Counted from the first letter of the stretch, positions 35,415-45,423 are shown. The stretch: 64,000 bases of DNA from Desulfobaculum xiamenense (GCF_011927665.1 NZ_JAATJA010000001.1:1698567-1762566), one strand, 5' to 3'. The notes: generated from the letters alone by a model not told the origin. Program-made: numbers and translations.

Positions 35415-36228
35415 GGAGACCTCCATTGCCGTGGGCCACGGGGCCCGCTTCATTTTCGAGGTAGTTGTCGCCCTGCCTGCGGACCCACTCGCGCTTGCTC
35501 ATGTAGTAAACCTGCGGGTCGGTGCCGAGGCGTTCGAGCAGACGGAAGGTGTAGGGGCTGTGGATCAGCTCGTAGACCTTGTGCTCGGGATTCTTCACGT
35601 CGCCGAAGTAGATGGCGCCAGTGGGGCAAGCCTCGGCGCAGGCCGGGATGTAGGCATCCTCGGGCAGCGCATTGGGATCCTCACCCGCCACGCGGGCGGC
35701 GTCCTTGGCGTACATCCAGCGATGGTGGCAGAAGTTGCACTTCTCGACCACGCCGCGGGAGCGCACGGACACGTTGGGGGTCAGCTGCTTCTCCATGCCA
35801 TCGGGGTACACCGGCTGATCCCAGTTGAACACGCGGGCGTGGTAGGGGCAGGAGGCCATGCAGTACCGGCAGCCGAAGCAGCGGGGGTAGATCTGGCTGA
35901 CGATGCCGCCATTCTCGTTCTTGTCGGTGGCCGTTGCCGGGCACACGGACACGCACGAGGGCATGCCGCACTGCATGCACGGACGGGGCAGGTAGGCGGT
36001 GTCATGACCGGAACCCTGCACGCCGTTGGACAGCTCGTAGACAGTCAGCCACTCCAGCTTCTTGAAGCGGGTGGGGAAGCCCTTGCCCGCGATGCGCTCA
36101 AGCTGCTGGGGCTGGGGCGCGATATTGTTTTCCTTGTTGCAGGCCACCGTGCACGCGCCGCAGCCCGTACACTTGTCTATGTCGATGACCATGCCCCATC
36201 TGATAGGGAACTCTTTGAATGCTGACAT
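35407..36228 (-). CDS. qrcC: QrcC, four-cluster iron-sulfur subunit of the Qrc complex
   Basis: The 273-residue ferredoxin-like protein has cysteine clusters CTGCGACTVACNKEN, CMQCGMPSCVSVCP, CFGCRYCMASCPYH and CNFCHHRW...CAEACPTGAIYFGD, the pattern of DmsB/NrfC-type electron-transfer subunits. It links the QrcA/B module to the QrcD membrane anchor on the periplasmic face. It carries no signal peptide, as is usual for such subunits exported with a Tat partner. It lies 15 bases after qrcB. Confidence 0.95.
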   Translation of the reverse strand: MSAFKEFPIRWGMVIDIDKCTGCGACTVACNKENNIAPQPQQLERIAGKGFPTRFKKLEWLTVYELSNGVQGSGHDTAYLPRPCMQCGMPSCVSVCPATATDKNENGGIVSQIYPRCFGCRYCMASCPYHARVFNWDQPVYPDGMEKQLTPNVSVRSRGVVEKCNFCHHRWMYAKDAARVAGEDPNALPEDAYIPACAEACPTGAIYFGDVKNPEHKVYELIHSPYTFRLLERLGTDPQVYYMSKREWVRRQGDNYLENEAGPVAHGNGGLHG

Positions 36229-36243
36229 GATGCGTACCTCTTT

Positions 36244-38295
36244 TTATGCGGTGGCGATCTCGACCCGGGTTCCGGACCAGGCGGTGAGGCCGGTTTCCGG
36301 CTCGGCGACGGCTGCAAGCAGCTTGTAGGCGTTATCGCCCATTCCGCACGAGAACTCGTCCCAAGCGGTGTGACCGAAGCCCAGCGGCGCGGCCACAACA
36401 CCGTTCATGACCTTCTCGGTGATGCAGACCTTGGCGAGCATCTCGCCACCGGGTCCGGAAAGCCTGACCTTCTGGCCGGCCTTCACACCGCTCATGCGGG
36501 CGGTCTTGGCGTTCATCTGCACCATGCAGTCGGAACCGTCGAACTCGGTGTCGCGGATGGTGGACACGTTGCTCGGCGGAATCGCGATCTTTCCGTTGCC
36601 GAGATGGCTCTTGGCAACCGGAGCGAGGGCCAGCGCACCGTTTCCGGCGGGCTCGACGGAAGGCACGGCGCACGCGGCGATATTCAGCTGACGCACGGGG
36701 GCGGCGGCTGCGGTCCAGGTCTGTCCCTTCTTCAAATCGCCCCAGGAGGCGCCAAGGGCCACGGTCTTGGCCTTGAGCACATCCTTGAAGGCAATGAAGC
36801 CAAGGTCCATGCCCATGCGGGAAGCCGCGCCGAGGAGCACGTCGGCGGTGTGCCGGGTGTCAAAGGCGGCCTTGGCGATGGGCCTGTTGACGTTGTAGCA
36901 GGACTCGGCGGCACCGTAGGGGGTGTAGACGTCGTCGTAACGCTCCACCGGCATGGAAGACGGCAGGATGAGGTCCGCAGTCTTGGCGGTCTCGTCCATG
37001 AAGGAGCTGAAGCTCACGGTGAAGGGCACCTTTTCGAGGGCCTTGGCCATCATCTCTGCCTGCGGGAGACCGTAGGCGGGGTTGGCGTCGTACACCATGA
37101 GCACGTCGACGTCGGCACGGCCCTCGGCCACCTTCTGCATGAAGGCGACGAAGTCGGCCTGGAACATCTCGCTGCGGGACGCGGCACCGGGCACCACCAC
37201 CGGAGCCTCGGCCACGGCCTTCACGCCGCCCTCTGCGCCGATGCGGCCCAGAACGGCATTGAGGCCCAGGGAAGCGAGCACCGCACGGGCACCGGCACCC
37301 TGACCGAACTCGGAACCGGCAACCACCAGCGGGCGGCGAGCGGAACGCAGTTCGGCGGCCATGCGCATGAGATCGCGGGCGCGCACGCCGGTCTCGCGTT
37401 CGACGCGGGCCGGGGTGAACGCGGCAGCCTCGGCGCGGAAGGCGTCGAAGCCGGAGAACGCGGCGGTCATTCCCTCGGACATGAGGATGTTGGCGAGTCC
37501 CATGGCCACGGTGGCGGCCATGCCGGGACGGGCCTGCACCCACTCGTCGCAGACGGTGGCGGTGCTGTTGAGCACCGGACCGGCGTAGACGTACTTGGCG
37601 AGGGCTTCCTTGCCGGAGGGATGCGTGGCGGAGAAGGCACGAGCGTTGCGCACGGCGGTGCCGGAGGACTCCAGCGCGTCGGCGCCGAGGAACAGCACGT
37701 GGTCGGCGTTCTCGATGTCGTAGCCAATCTGGCCTTCGCCACCCATCATCTTCCAGGAACGCGCGGCGCTCTGAGCCTCGCCGGGCATCATGAAGAACTC
37801 GCCCTCGAGGTTGGCAACCAGCGCGTTGAAGATTTCATTGGCGGAACCGGTCTCGTCACCGCTGACCATGGCCACGCGGCCACGGGCCTCACCGAGCTTC
37901 TCGGTGAGCATGGCCTCGGCCTTCTCCCAGGAGATGGGCGCGAAGCCGGACTCGGTGCGGACCATGGGGGTCTTCACACGCGAGGGGCTGTAGAGCAGGC
38001 CGATCTCGGCCGCCGCCATGGCGGACACGGCGCCCTTGCCCATCGGATGGTCGGGATTTCCAGCCACGCCGACGGGGCAGCCCTCGACGGAGGCCACACG
38101 GATGCCCGCGCCGGAGGGATCCATCTTGGATGCCATTTCGGCGAAATAGATCGCCCTCTTGGGCACCTTGGGGTTCCACTTCCAGTTCTGCGTCCAGATG
38201 GACGCGTCGTCAGTCAGTTTCCACGGAATGGGGGTGATCATCAGCCCCACAGTGGCACCCGCGGAAAACGACAGAAAAGCTCTTCTATTCAGCAT
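36244..38295 (-). CDS. qrcB: QrcB, molybdopterin-oxidoreductase-like subunit of the Qrc complex
   Basis: The 683-residue protein starts MLNRRAFLSFSAGATVGLMITPIP, a Tat-like signal (RRAFLSF). It has the fold of the molybdopterin oxidoreductase family (for example SAMAAAEIGLLYSPSRVKTPM) but not the N-terminal C-x2-C-x3-C cluster motif. In the known complex this subunit binds neither Mo nor W cofactor and is structural, and the sequence agrees. The C-terminal MopB domain (ALAPVAKSHLGNGKIAIPPSNVSTIRD ... MNAKTARMSGVKAGQKVRLSGPGG) is present. It is the second gene of the operon, 15 bases from each neighbour. Confidence 0.95.
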   Translation of the reverse strand: MLNRRAFLSFSAGATVGLMITPIPWKLTDDASIWTQNWKWNPKVPKRAIYFAEMASKMDPSGAGIRVASVEGCPVGVAGNPDHPMGKGAVSAMAAAEIGLLYSPSRVKTPMVRTESGFAPISWEKAEAMLTEKLGEARGRVAMVSGDETGSANEIFNALVANLEGEFFMMPGEAQSAARSWKMMGGEGQIGYDIENADHVLFLGADALESSGTAVRNARAFSATHPSGKEALAKYVYAGPVLNSTATVCDEWVQARPGMAATVAMGLANILMSEGMTAAFSGFDAFRAEAAAFTPARVERETGVRARDLMRMAAELRSARRPLVVAGSEFGQGAGARAVLASLGLNAVLGRIGAEGGVKAVAEAPVVVPGAASRSEMFQADFVAFMQKVAEGRADVDVLMVYDANPAYGLPQAEMMAKALEKVPFTVSFSSFMDETAKTADLILPSSMPVERYDDVYTPYGAAESCYNVNRPIAKAAFDTRHTADVLLGAASRMGMDLGFIAFKDVLKAKTVALGASWGDLKKGQTWTAAAAPVRQLNIAACAVPSVEPAGNGALALAPVAKSHLGNGKIAIPPSNVSTIRDTEFDGSDCMVQMNAKTARMSGVKAGQKVRLSGPGGEMLAKVCITEKVMNGVVAAPLGFGHTAWDEFSCGMGDNAYKLLAAVAEPETGLTAWSGTRVEIATA

Positions 38296-38310
38296 TGCGC
38301 CACCTCACTC

Positions 38311-38913
38311 TTATCGATGACAGACGTAGCACGCGTTGCTCTGGCCGTTCTCGGCATGGCACCGCTCGCATTCCCACATCTTCATGGTACCGCGGCTGTA
38401 AGCCGGGTCCACACCCACGCCACGTCCGAAGACGATCTTGTAACCGCCGTTGGAGTAGTCGGTGAGCTTGTTCTGGTAGTAGGTCGGCGGCGTGTCGGAC
38501 TTGGCCACGTCGGGGTGACAGGTGGTGCAATCCTTGCCCTGGTGAGCCGCATGGGAGAAGAAGACGTTATCGGGCTGATACTGGTAGACCAGCCACTCGA
38601 CTTCCTTCTCCTCGTTCACATACTGTTCCACGAACTTCGCTTCATCCGGATCCTCGCCAAGCACGTCGGAGTGACACTCGGCACAGGACGCGGTGGAAGG
38701 AATGCCGTTGAAGGACCCATCCTCATTGAGGAAGTGACAGTCCTCGCAGGCCATCTCCTGCTCCTCCACGTGCACGACGTGGCTGAAGCGGATCGGCTGC
38801 TGCACCTCGCTGAACAACATGCGCGGGAAAGCCCACCATCCCACGAAGAGCATCGCCACAAATCCGACGAAAAATGGCAACGCCCCTCCACTGCTCGAAG
38901 TTTTCTTCACCAT
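38311..38913 (-). CDS. qrcA: QrcA, multihaem cytochrome c subunit of the Qrc complex
   Basis: The 200-residue protein has one N-terminal membrane helix (FFVGFVAMLFVGWWAF) and a periplasmic part with five CxxCH haem-binding motifs: CEDCH, CAECH, CTTCH, CERCH and CYVCH, the last at the very C-terminus. It takes electrons from cytochrome c3. The characterised homologue is described as hexahaem; only five standard motifs are visible here. The ATG at 38913 (MVKKTSSSGG) has GAGG at a good distance; an ATG 15 bases upstream sits too close to its AAGG. Confidence 0.92.
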   Translation of the reverse strand: MVKKTSSSGGALPFFVGFVAMLFVGWWAFPRMLFSEVQQPIRFSHVVHVEEQEMACEDCHFLNEDGSFNGIPSTASCAECHSDVLGEDPDEAKFVEQYVNEEKEVEWLVYQYQPDNVFFSHAAHQGKDCTTCHPDVAKSDTPPTYYQNKLTDYSNGGYKIVFGRGVGVDPAYSRGTMKMWECERCHAENGQSNACYVCHR

Positions 38914-39112
38914 ATGCTCTCGCCTCATCCTTAGGTAGAAAGTTACGACCGCCGGGGAGCCCCGGCCCCTCCCGGTTCCGGGAAAGACTGCCCTAAGGCC
39001 CTCGCCACAACCCCCGCGAAGCGCAGTCCGGTTCGTCGGTACGCTTTCACGTGCCGCACTGCGCCCCCACCGGAGCGAAAATCCTAGAAATTTCCCATTA
39101 TGGCCGGTGCAG

Positions 39113-39141
39113 TTCTAGTCATGAGAACCAAGACGTGTCAA
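39113..39141 (-). promoter_or_regulatory. Probable sigma-70 promoter of qrcABCD
   Basis: On the minus strand TTGACA (39136-39141) is followed after 17 bases by CTAGAA (39113-39118). The start would lie about 190 bases upstream of qrcA, leaving a long 5' leader in which I see no clear structure. Confidence 0.5.
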
Positions 39142-39166
39142 GGCCTAATGAAAAATTTCACGATCA

Positions 39167-40621
39167 TCAATCATCAATCTTTCCGGGTTCGTTTACCTCT
39201 TTTATGCGCCCATAAACGTCGTCGAACCGAACGATGTCATCTTCTTCAAGATAAGGGCCACTCTGTATTTCGATGATCTCTACAGGGACTTTTCCGGGAT
39301 TGCCCAGACGGTGCATTGCCGTCTTCGGGATATCTACGGACTGATTCTCGTAGAGAAGCATTTCCCGATCATTCACGAGCACCTGTGCCGTTCCGCTGAT
39401 CACGACCCAGTGTTCGCTGCGATGGTGATGTTTCTGCAAGGAAAGCTTGGCTCCGGGCAGAACCTCTATACGCTTGATCTTGTAGTGCGGCCCGTCCTCA
39501 AGGACCGTGTAGCTCCCCCATGGTCTGCGCACGGTGACATGCGCCTCGACAAGGGGGCTTCCCTCGGCCTTGAGCTGCGATACAACGTCCTTGACGCGCT
39601 GAACCTTGTCCGCCGGGCACACCAGCGTGGCGTCACGCGTCTGCACGACGATGAGCCCGTCCACCTCCACGACGGCGAGCTTGCCGCCGCGCGACAAAAG
39701 CAGGCTGTTGGAGCAGTCGATCTGGAGCACGTCGCCCTTGACGACGTTTCCGTCGGCGTCCTTCTCGCCGAGGCGATGCAGGGCCTCCCAACTGCCGAGG
39801 TCGTCCCAGCCGAAATCGGCCCGGACCACGGCCTGTCGCCCCACCTTCTCCATGATGCCGTAGTCCACGGAAATGTCCGGGATGCCAGCGTAGCCGTCCA
39901 CGAGGGGCCGCTCGTCGCGCGCCTTCCACCATGCGTCCAACTCGGGCTGGAAGGCGGCCACGGCCTCCATGAAGGCCTTCACGGAAAACACGAACATGCC
40001 GCTGTTCCAGTAGTGCTCACCACCATCGAGGTAGCGCTGGGCGGTGGCGAGGTCCGGCTTCTCGACGAAGGCCGCAACCTCGTAGCACTCGTCGCCAAGC
40101 GCCTTGCCCCGGTGGATGTAGCCATAGCCGGTTTCGGGCTTGTCGGGCGTCACACCGAAGGTGACGAACCAGCCCTCGCGGGCGAGCCGCACACCGCGTT
40201 CGAGCGCCCCGTGCCACAATTCCGGGCGGTGGATCGTGTGATCCGAGGGAAACACGGCCACCACGGCGTCGGGATCGCGCCGCACGGCGCGCTCCATTCC
40301 GAGCATGATGGCGGGCAGCGTATTGCGACGCATCGGCTCGGCGAGCACTTGCGCGTCCAAGCCGGGATGCATGCTGCGCAACTGGCCGCGCACCTCGAAG
40401 ACATGCTCCTCGTTGGTGACGACCCACAAATCCGCAGCGTCGAAGACGTCGAGCGCCCTGTCCACCGTCTCCTGCAACAGCGTCTTCTCGCCCGTCAGCG
40501 CCAGAAGCTGCTTGGGAAAAAGGCTACGGGAATACGGCCACAGGCGCGTTCCGGAACCTCCGGCCAGCACGATGGCCTGACAGCCCTCAAGAATGCCTGC
40601 GGCATGTGCGCGTTCGCTCAT
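39167..40621 (-). CDS. manC: Mannose-1-phosphate guanylyltransferase / mannose-6-phosphate isomerase (bifunctional)
   Basis: The 484-residue enzyme makes GDP-mannose. The nucleotidyltransferase signature GGSGTRLWPYSRSLFPKQLL lies near residue 20, then FPSDHTIH and EKPDLATAQRYL follow. The C-terminal isomerase cupin (about 360-470) shows RPWGSYTVLEDGPHYKIKRIEVLPGAKLSLQKHHHRSEHWVV and DIPKTAMHRLGNPGKVPVEIIEIQSGPYLEEDDIVRFDD. It lies 62 bases downstream of rfbC, so the two are probably co-transcribed for exopolysaccharide or LPS sugars. Confidence 0.95.
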   Translation of the reverse strand: MSERAHAAGILEGCQAIVLAGGSGTRLWPYSRSLFPKQLLALTGEKTLLQETVDRALDVFDAADLWVVTNEEHVFEVRGQLRSMHPGLDAQVLAEPMRRNTLPAIMLGMERAVRRDPDAVVAVFPSDHTIHRPELWHGALERGVRLAREGWFVTFGVTPDKPETGYGYIHRGKALGDECYEVAAFVEKPDLATAQRYLDGGEHYWNSGMFVFSVKAFMEAVAAFQPELDAWWKARDERPLVDGYAGIPDISVDYGIMEKVGRQAVVRADFGWDDLGSWEALHRLGEKDADGNVVKGDVLQIDCSNSLLLSRGGKLAVVEVDGLIVVQTRDATLVCPADKVQRVKDVVSQLKAEGSPLVEAHVTVRRPWGSYTVLEDGPHYKIKRIEVLPGAKLSLQKHHHRSEHWVVISGTAQVLVNDREMLLYENQSVDIPKTAMHRLGNPGKVPVEIIEIQSGPYLEEDDIVRFDDVYGRIKEVNEPGKIDD

Positions 40622-40683
40622 CGGATGATTCCTTCCGTTGACGTGTAAAAACCAGTGGTGCGGCGTGCCGCCAGCGCCAGAAC

Positions 40684-41244
40684 TCAGCGGGGATCGAAGC
40701 TAAACGGCGACACGAAATCCCGGAACCGCTGAAGCTTCAGGTCCTTGTCCGAAAGGACCGGATTCTCCACCGGCCACGTGATGGCAAGGTCCGGATCGTT
40801 CCAGATGATTCCGGAATCGCTCCCCGGCGCGTAGAACGCATCGACCTTGTACTGAAACTCCACCTCGTCGCACAGGGTGACGTAGGCATGGGCGAAGCCC
40901 GCGGGCACAAACATCTGCAGAAAATTCTCGTCGCTCAGCGTCTCGGCGTGCCAGCGGCCATAGGTCGGCGAACCGACGCGCAGATCCACGACCACGTCGT
41001 AGACCGCGCCGCGCGTCACGCGCACCAGCTTGGCCTGCGCTGCGGGCGGCGTCTGGAAATGCAGCCCACGCAGCACCCCGGCCTTGAGCGAGCGGGCATG
41101 GTTGTCCTGAACGAAATCGACATCGACGCCATGAGCGGCAAACTCGCGACGGCTCCAGCTCTCCAGAAAGAATCCGCGCCGGTCGCCGTGCACCTTGGGC
41201 CGAATGACGAACAGCCCGGGAAAATCCGTCTCCTGAAACTCCAC
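40684..41244 (-). CDS. rfbC: dTDP-4-dehydrorhamnose 3,5-epimerase
   Basis: The 186-residue RmlC-type cupin contains IRPKVHGDRRGFFLESWSRREF, FVQDNHARSLKAGVLRGLHFQTPPAAQAKLVRVTRGAVYDVVVDLR with the catalytic His in GLHFQ, and MFVPAGFAHAYVTL. It isomerises dTDP-4-keto-6-deoxyglucose on the way to rhamnose. The start is a GTG at 41244 (VEFQETDFPGLFVIRP) because GGAGG lies six bases upstream; the longer frame begins inside unrelated sequence. Nothing is recognised in the 41245-41531 gap. Confidence 0.95.
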   Translation of the reverse strand: MEFQETDFPGLFVIRPKVHGDRRGFFLESWSRREFAAHGVDVDFVQDNHARSLKAGVLRGLHFQTPPAAQAKLVRVTRGAVYDVVVDLRVGSPTYGRWHAETLSDENFLQMFVPAGFAHAYVTLCDEVEFQYKVDAFYAPGSDSGIIWNDPDLAITWPVENPVLSDKDLKLQRFRDFVSPFSFDPR

Positions 41245-41531
41245 CTCACGCCTCCATGTGCAAGAATGGCAAATCCTTACCCGAGTTTGCAAACATAGAC
41301 AACACACGTCGCGCATGGACGAATTCCCGCCCCGAATGGACCGCAAATCGCGAAAAACTTGCGACAGCGCAAGGAAACACCCGACATTGGCCGAATTTCA
41401 GAGACTTTTCCCACTTTTTCCCCTCGCATTGACATATTCGCCCGGAGCGGCATATATCCGTAGCGCTCCAGACAGGACTCCGCAGCAGCAACTCCCGAAA
41501 CCGCCCGCAAGGGCGCGATGAAGACCGAGCC

Positions 41532-43496
41532 ATGCACGAGCACCTGCCCCGCAAGGAACCGACAGCACGCACGTTGCCCATGAACGACGACGTCGTCCGC
41601 GCCGGATGCGACATCGGCACCCCACGCTACGCATCCGTCCCCTTCGACGATCTTCTCTCCCGCAGTTCCGTCATCATCTACACCGCCTCGCCCATCCCAG
41701 GTTTCCCGCTCCTCTCGCTCAGCCCAAATTTCTCCCGCGTTCTCGGTCATCCAAGCGACATCGCGCGCCACACACCGAACTTCTGGCTCTCCCACGTCCA
41801 TCCCGACGACCGGCGTCGCATCGACTTCGCCCAGCCAGTGCCGCCCAAGGGCCGCGTGCACGAATACCGATTCCGCCATGCCGACGGCTCATGGCGCTGG
41901 CTGCGCGACGAATGCGTCCCGGACGCGGACGCTCCTGACGGGCAGCCACGCATCGCCGGAATATGGATCGACATCACCACCCAGCGGGAGGCCACGCGCA
42001 AGGCGCGCGTCCGTTCCAACCTGTTCAAGGCCATCTTCGACGGCTCGCCCTCGGCCATCATGATCGTCGACGCGGCCAACCGCATCGTGGACGCCAACGG
42101 CAAGGCCTGCGAGCTCTTCGGCTATCACCGCTCGGAACTCTTCGGATTGACGCCCGACGCCCTGACCCACCCCGAGGATATGGAAACCACGCGCATGGTC
42201 ATCGCCGCCACGGACGGCGGCGAACCCACCCGTCACGTCGAGAAACGCTACCTGCGCAAGGACGGCACCAGCTTCTGGGCCGATGTCCGCGTGAACGCCA
42301 TCTACGACGAATACGGCTGCCGCGAACTGTCCGTGGTCACCATCAACGACATCTCGCAGCGCATCGGCCATGAACGGGCGCTACGACGAGCCGAAGCCGA
42401 AAAACGGCTCATCCTCTCGACAATCACCGAGACCGTGGTCCACCAGACGCCGGACTTCAGAATCATCTGGGCCAATGCGGCGGCCGGACGCGCGGCGGGC
42501 ATGCCCTCGGACATGATGGTCGGCAGGCTCTGCCATGAAGTCTTCATGCACGACGACTCCCCGTGCCCGGACTGCCCCATGCCGCGCGCGGCCAGCGCCG
42601 GAAGCTGCATCCGCAGCGAGGTCTGCCACGCGGACGGCTCCCTGTGGGAAGTGCACAGCTATCCCATCCCGGCCGCCGACGGCAGCATGGGCAGCCTGAT
42701 CAAGGTCTCGCGCGAAATCACTGAAGCGCGACGCATGGAGGACGACCTGCGCCGCGCACGCGACCTCGCCGAAAACGCGAACAAGATGAAGACGGAATTT
42801 TTGGCCAACATGAGCCACGAGCTGCGCTCGCCGCTCAACGGCGTGCTCGGCATGCTCGATGTGCTGCTCGACACGCAGCTCGACGCCGAACAGAAGGACT
42901 GCGTGGAAACGGCGCTTCAGGCGGGCGAGGGCCTTTTGGCCATCATCAATGACATACTGGACTTCTCGAAACTCCAGGCCGACATGATCACCCTCTCCCA
43001 TAACGAGTTCGACCTGCGGCGCACCATGCGCATGGTCGCCAACACGTTCCTCCAGCAGAGCCGCCGCAAGGGGCTTAGCCTCTCGTACGAACTCGACGAA
43101 AGCGTCCCGCAGCACCTCGTGGGGGACGAAGGGCGCATCCGCCAAATTCTCTTCAACCTCATCGGCAACGCCGTGAAGTTCACCCGCAAGGGCCATGTGC
43201 GCGTCAACGTGCACTTCCTGCGCAAATCCACGGCCCCGGACACCGCGCGCCTGCTCTTCTCCGTGCGCGACACCGGCATCGGCATCCCCGAGGATCAAAT
43301 CGAAACCATCTTCGATCCGTTCATCCAGCTCAACTGGGGCAAGTCTCGCAAGTACGAAGGCACCGGTCTCGGGCTCGGCATCGTCAAGCGCCTCGTGTCC
43401 CGGATGGGGGGCATCATCACCGTCGAAAGCCGCGTGGGTGTCGGAACGAACGTCGAATTCTGGATCAACGTCGGCCTGCCGCAGGCCAACGGCTGA
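41532..43496 (+). CDS. PAS-domain sensor histidine kinase
   Basis: The 654-residue cytoplasmic kinase has no membrane helix. Three PAS-type domains follow one another: [15 protein letters not shown]...[57 protein letters not shown], and [22 protein letters not shown], the last with a Cys pair, [14 protein letters not shown]. HisKA has the phospho-acceptor His429 in [12 protein letters not shown]. HATPase motifs are [25 protein letters not shown] and [12 protein letters not shown]. No receiver domain or neighbouring response regulator is present, so the partner is elsewhere. The start at 41532 lacks a strong ribosome binding site; an ATG at 41580 is possible. Confidence 0.92.
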   Translation: MHEHLPRKEPTARTLPMNDDVVRAGCDIGTPRYASVPFDDLLSRSSVIIYTASPIPGFPLLSLSPNFSRVLGHPSDIARHTPNFWLSHVHPDDRRRIDFAQPVPPKGRVHEYRFRHADGSWRWLRDECVPDADAPDGQPRIAGIWIDITTQREATRKARVRSNLFKAIFDGSPSAIMIVDAANRIVDANGKACELFGYHRSELFGLTPDALTHPEDMETTRMVIAATDGGEPTRHVEKRYLRKDGTSFWADVRVNAIYDEYGCRELSVVTINDISQRIGHERALRRAEAEKRLILSTITETVVHQTPDFRIIWANAAAGRAAGMPSDMMVGRLCHEVFMHDDSPCPDCPMPRAASAGSCIRSEVCHADGSLWEVHSYPIPAADGSMGSLIKVSREITEARRMEDDLRRARDLAENANKMKTEFLANMSHELRSPLNGVLGMLDVLLDTQLDAEQKDCVETALQAGEGLLAIINDILDFSKLQADMITLSHNEFDLRRTMRMVANTFLQQSRRKGLSLSYELDESVPQHLVGDEGRIRQILFNLIGNAVKFTRKGHVRVNVHFLRKSTAPDTARLLFSVRDTGIGIPEDQIETIFDPFIQLNWGKSRKYEGTGLGLGIVKRLVSRMGGIITVESRVGVGTNVEFWINVGLPQANG

Positions 43497-43523
43497 CCAC
43501 CAGCCCAACACCACGACAAAAAG

Positions 43524-43562
43524 CGAACGGGTGCCGCCTCCAAAGGAAGCGGCACCCGTTCG
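43524..43562 (+). terminator. Terminator-like hairpin after the histidine kinase gene
   Basis: CGAACGGGTGCCGC and GCGGCACCCGTTCG form a perfect 14-base stem around an 11-base loop, 27 bases after the kinase stop. Only a weak T-rich tail (TCGTTGTT) follows. Confidence 0.7.
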
Positions 43563-43630
43563 TCGTTGTTCGTGTGGACCTGCGGTCCGTCGGCGGCGCG
43601 CGTCGTGCGCGGCGCATGCGACAACCGGCG

Positions 43631-43705
43631 CTAGGCCACGCAGGGCGTGGCGTTCCAGACCATGAGGATCGCCAGCACCAGAAGCGTTCTCGTGAATTGC
43701 GTCAT
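43631..43705 (-). CDS. Tiny hydrophobic peptide (24 residues)
   Basis: The frame encodes MTQFTRTLLVLAILMVWNATPCVA and stops at a TAG. AAAAGGATGG lies about eight bases before the ATG. The sequence reads as one membrane helix or a free-standing signal peptide with a late Cys. It lies alone between the kinase terminator and the protease gene. It could be a small membrane peptide or the remnant of a secreted protein; there is no family evidence. Confidence 0.4.
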   Translation of the reverse strand: MTQFTRTLLVLAILMVWNATPCVA

Positions 43706-43890
43706 CGTTTCCATCCTTTTCACGCGGCGAAACCTGTCCGCCGCACGTGTGGTCACGTCTTAAACGTTGCGCACGCAAGAGTCAAGCATCAGCCCCGCGA
43801 AAACCCGCCACAGTTGCTCTCGACCCTTTGTGAATGCTACGATGACTGGAGTTCCTGACTTTTTAGATGCCCACAGCACGGAGGCCCCGC

Positions 43891-45210
43891 GTGTCAGTAC
43901 TGCCCCGGCTCATCCCCCTGATCCTGCTGGCCGCAACGGCGCTTCTCCTCGCGCTCTCCCACCCGTGCGCCGCAGATTCGCCCTTCTTCAGCGACTGCGC
44001 ACCGAACCGCACTGACGACACGCGTCTTCGCCGCTCCGCCCAGCAGGGCAACGCCGAATCCCAGTACATTCTCGGCGTGGTGCTGACGGTAAGGGCCGAG
44101 GAGGAAAACCGCGCAGGATGGCGCGGGCAGGCCCGCATGCTCTACCGCGAGGCCAGCACATGGTTTCGCAAAGCGGCGGAACATGGGCACCCGCAGGCGC
44201 AATTCGCCCTCGGCTACCTGCTCTCGCAGGGGCTTGGCACCAATCGCGACGTTGCCGCCGCCTTGCCGTGGCTTCGCTTGGCAGCGGAGCAACGCGTGCC
44301 GGACGCGCAATACCTGCTGGGCATGATGAGCGCCCACGGCGAAGGAATGCAGCGCAACACGGCGCAGGCGGTGGGCATGCTGGCCGATGCGGGGGTGGCC
44401 TTCGCCACGCATGGCCGCACGAATCTGGCCCTCGAATGCGCCCGCGCCATCAGCGCCATCACGCCCGGACACCCCTCCGTGAAGGCCATCACCGAAATGC
44501 TGCGCCGGGGCGGCTGGGACGGAACCCGCGACGACGCATCCCTTTCCACTGGCACGGGCTGGCCCGTGGCCGAAGGCTTCGTGGTCACAAACCTTCATGT
44601 GGTCCGAGGGGCGACGAGCATCACCCTGCTCCTCTCGGACGGCACGCAACTCGACGCGGCCATCGCCCATGTTGACGAGCGAAACGATCTGGTCCTGCTC
44701 GCCGTGGACGATCCCTGCGCGCTTCCGCCCGCGTTGCCACTGGCCGCCAAGGCCCCCGAACTGGGTGCGGATGTCTTCACCGTCGGCTTCCCGCAGGCGG
44801 CCATTCTCGGCTCGTCACCAAAACTCGCCACAGGACGCATCAGCGGCATGCTCGGCATCCAGGACGACCCACGCACCTACACCATCTCCGTCCCGGTGAG
44901 CGCAGGCAACAGCGGCGGGCCACTGGTCAACCTCTCGGGCGAGGTCGTCGGCGTGGTGCAGGCCCGCATCAACGCCGAAAAGGTCTTCATGGAAACGGGC
45001 GAACTGCCGGGCGAGATGAACTATGCCCTGCGGGCGGACCTCGTGCGCGCCCTGCTGGCGCGTGTGCCGCACGGTCGCACTGGGCTGGCGTCCACGCTAC
45101 GCAAGACCTTCGGACTCGGCTGCCCGAAGATCAACCTCCCCGAACCGAACACGCTGGCGCACCACGCCAACACGGTTCAGGCCTCCGTGGTCATGATCGT
45201 GGCCCGCTAG
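43891..45210 (+). CDS. Exported Sel1-repeat / trypsin-like serine protease (S1C, DegP-type fold)
   Basis: The 439-residue protein begins with a signal peptide (VSVLPRLIPLILLAATALLLALSHPCAA). Two to three Sel1/TPR-like repeats follow (SAQQGNAESQYILGVVL, KAAEHGHPQAQFALGYLLSQGLG, LAAEQRVPDAQYLLGMMSAHGEG). The protease domain has the catalytic triad His in VVTNLHVVRGA, Asp in ERNDLVLLAV and Ser in SAGNSGGPLVNL. No PDZ domain is visible. Sel1 repeats probably bind partners or substrates in the periplasm. The GTG at 43891 is chosen because GGAGG lies six bases upstream and gives a clean signal peptide; an ATG 24 bases earlier would add MPTARRPR. Confidence 0.88.
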   Translation: MSVLPRLIPLILLAATALLLALSHPCAADSPFFSDCAPNRTDDTRLRRSAQQGNAESQYILGVVLTVRAEEENRAGWRGQARMLYREASTWFRKAAEHGHPQAQFALGYLLSQGLGTNRDVAAALPWLRLAAEQRVPDAQYLLGMMSAHGEGMQRNTAQAVGMLADAGVAFATHGRTNLALECARAISAITPGHPSVKAITEMLRRGGWDGTRDDASLSTGTGWPVAEGFVVTNLHVVRGATSITLLLSDGTQLDAAIAHVDERNDLVLLAVDDPCALPPALPLAAKAPELGADVFTVGFPQAAILGSSPKLATGRISGMLGIQDDPRTYTISVPVSAGNSGGPLVNLSGEVVGVVQARINAEKVFMETGELPGEMNYALRADLVRALLARVPHGRTGLASTLRKTFGLGCPKINLPEPNTLAHHANTVQASVVMIVAR

Positions 45211-45343
45211 CCGCGCGCACAACCGCCCGCAATCGAAACGCTTCCCCTCAATCCTGACCATTTCCCTTCAGCCTTCGGCGGGTCTTTCTTCCCATGTGCG
45301 AAGAATTTTCCTCACATCGTCACACGAAAGAAACGCAACGGGC

Positions 45344-45372
45344 TTGCACAAACCGATACATGCAATTATAGT
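45344..45372 (+). promoter_or_regulatory. Sigma-70 promoter of the Pot-type operon
   Basis: TTGCAC (45344-45349) and TATAGT (45367-45372) are spaced by 17 bases and lie about 50 bases before the binding-protein ATG. Confidence 0.7.
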
Positions 45373-45423
45373 TGCAATCATTTCAAAGTCTTCATTCCAC
45401 AAATGCAACAAAAGGAAACGACG

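Noticed and set aside
36370..38934. 854-codon plus-strand frame opposite qrcB and qrcA
   Set aside because: Gly/His-rich antisense shadow of qrc genes; the minus-strand genes have clear motifs, spacing and ribosome binding sites.
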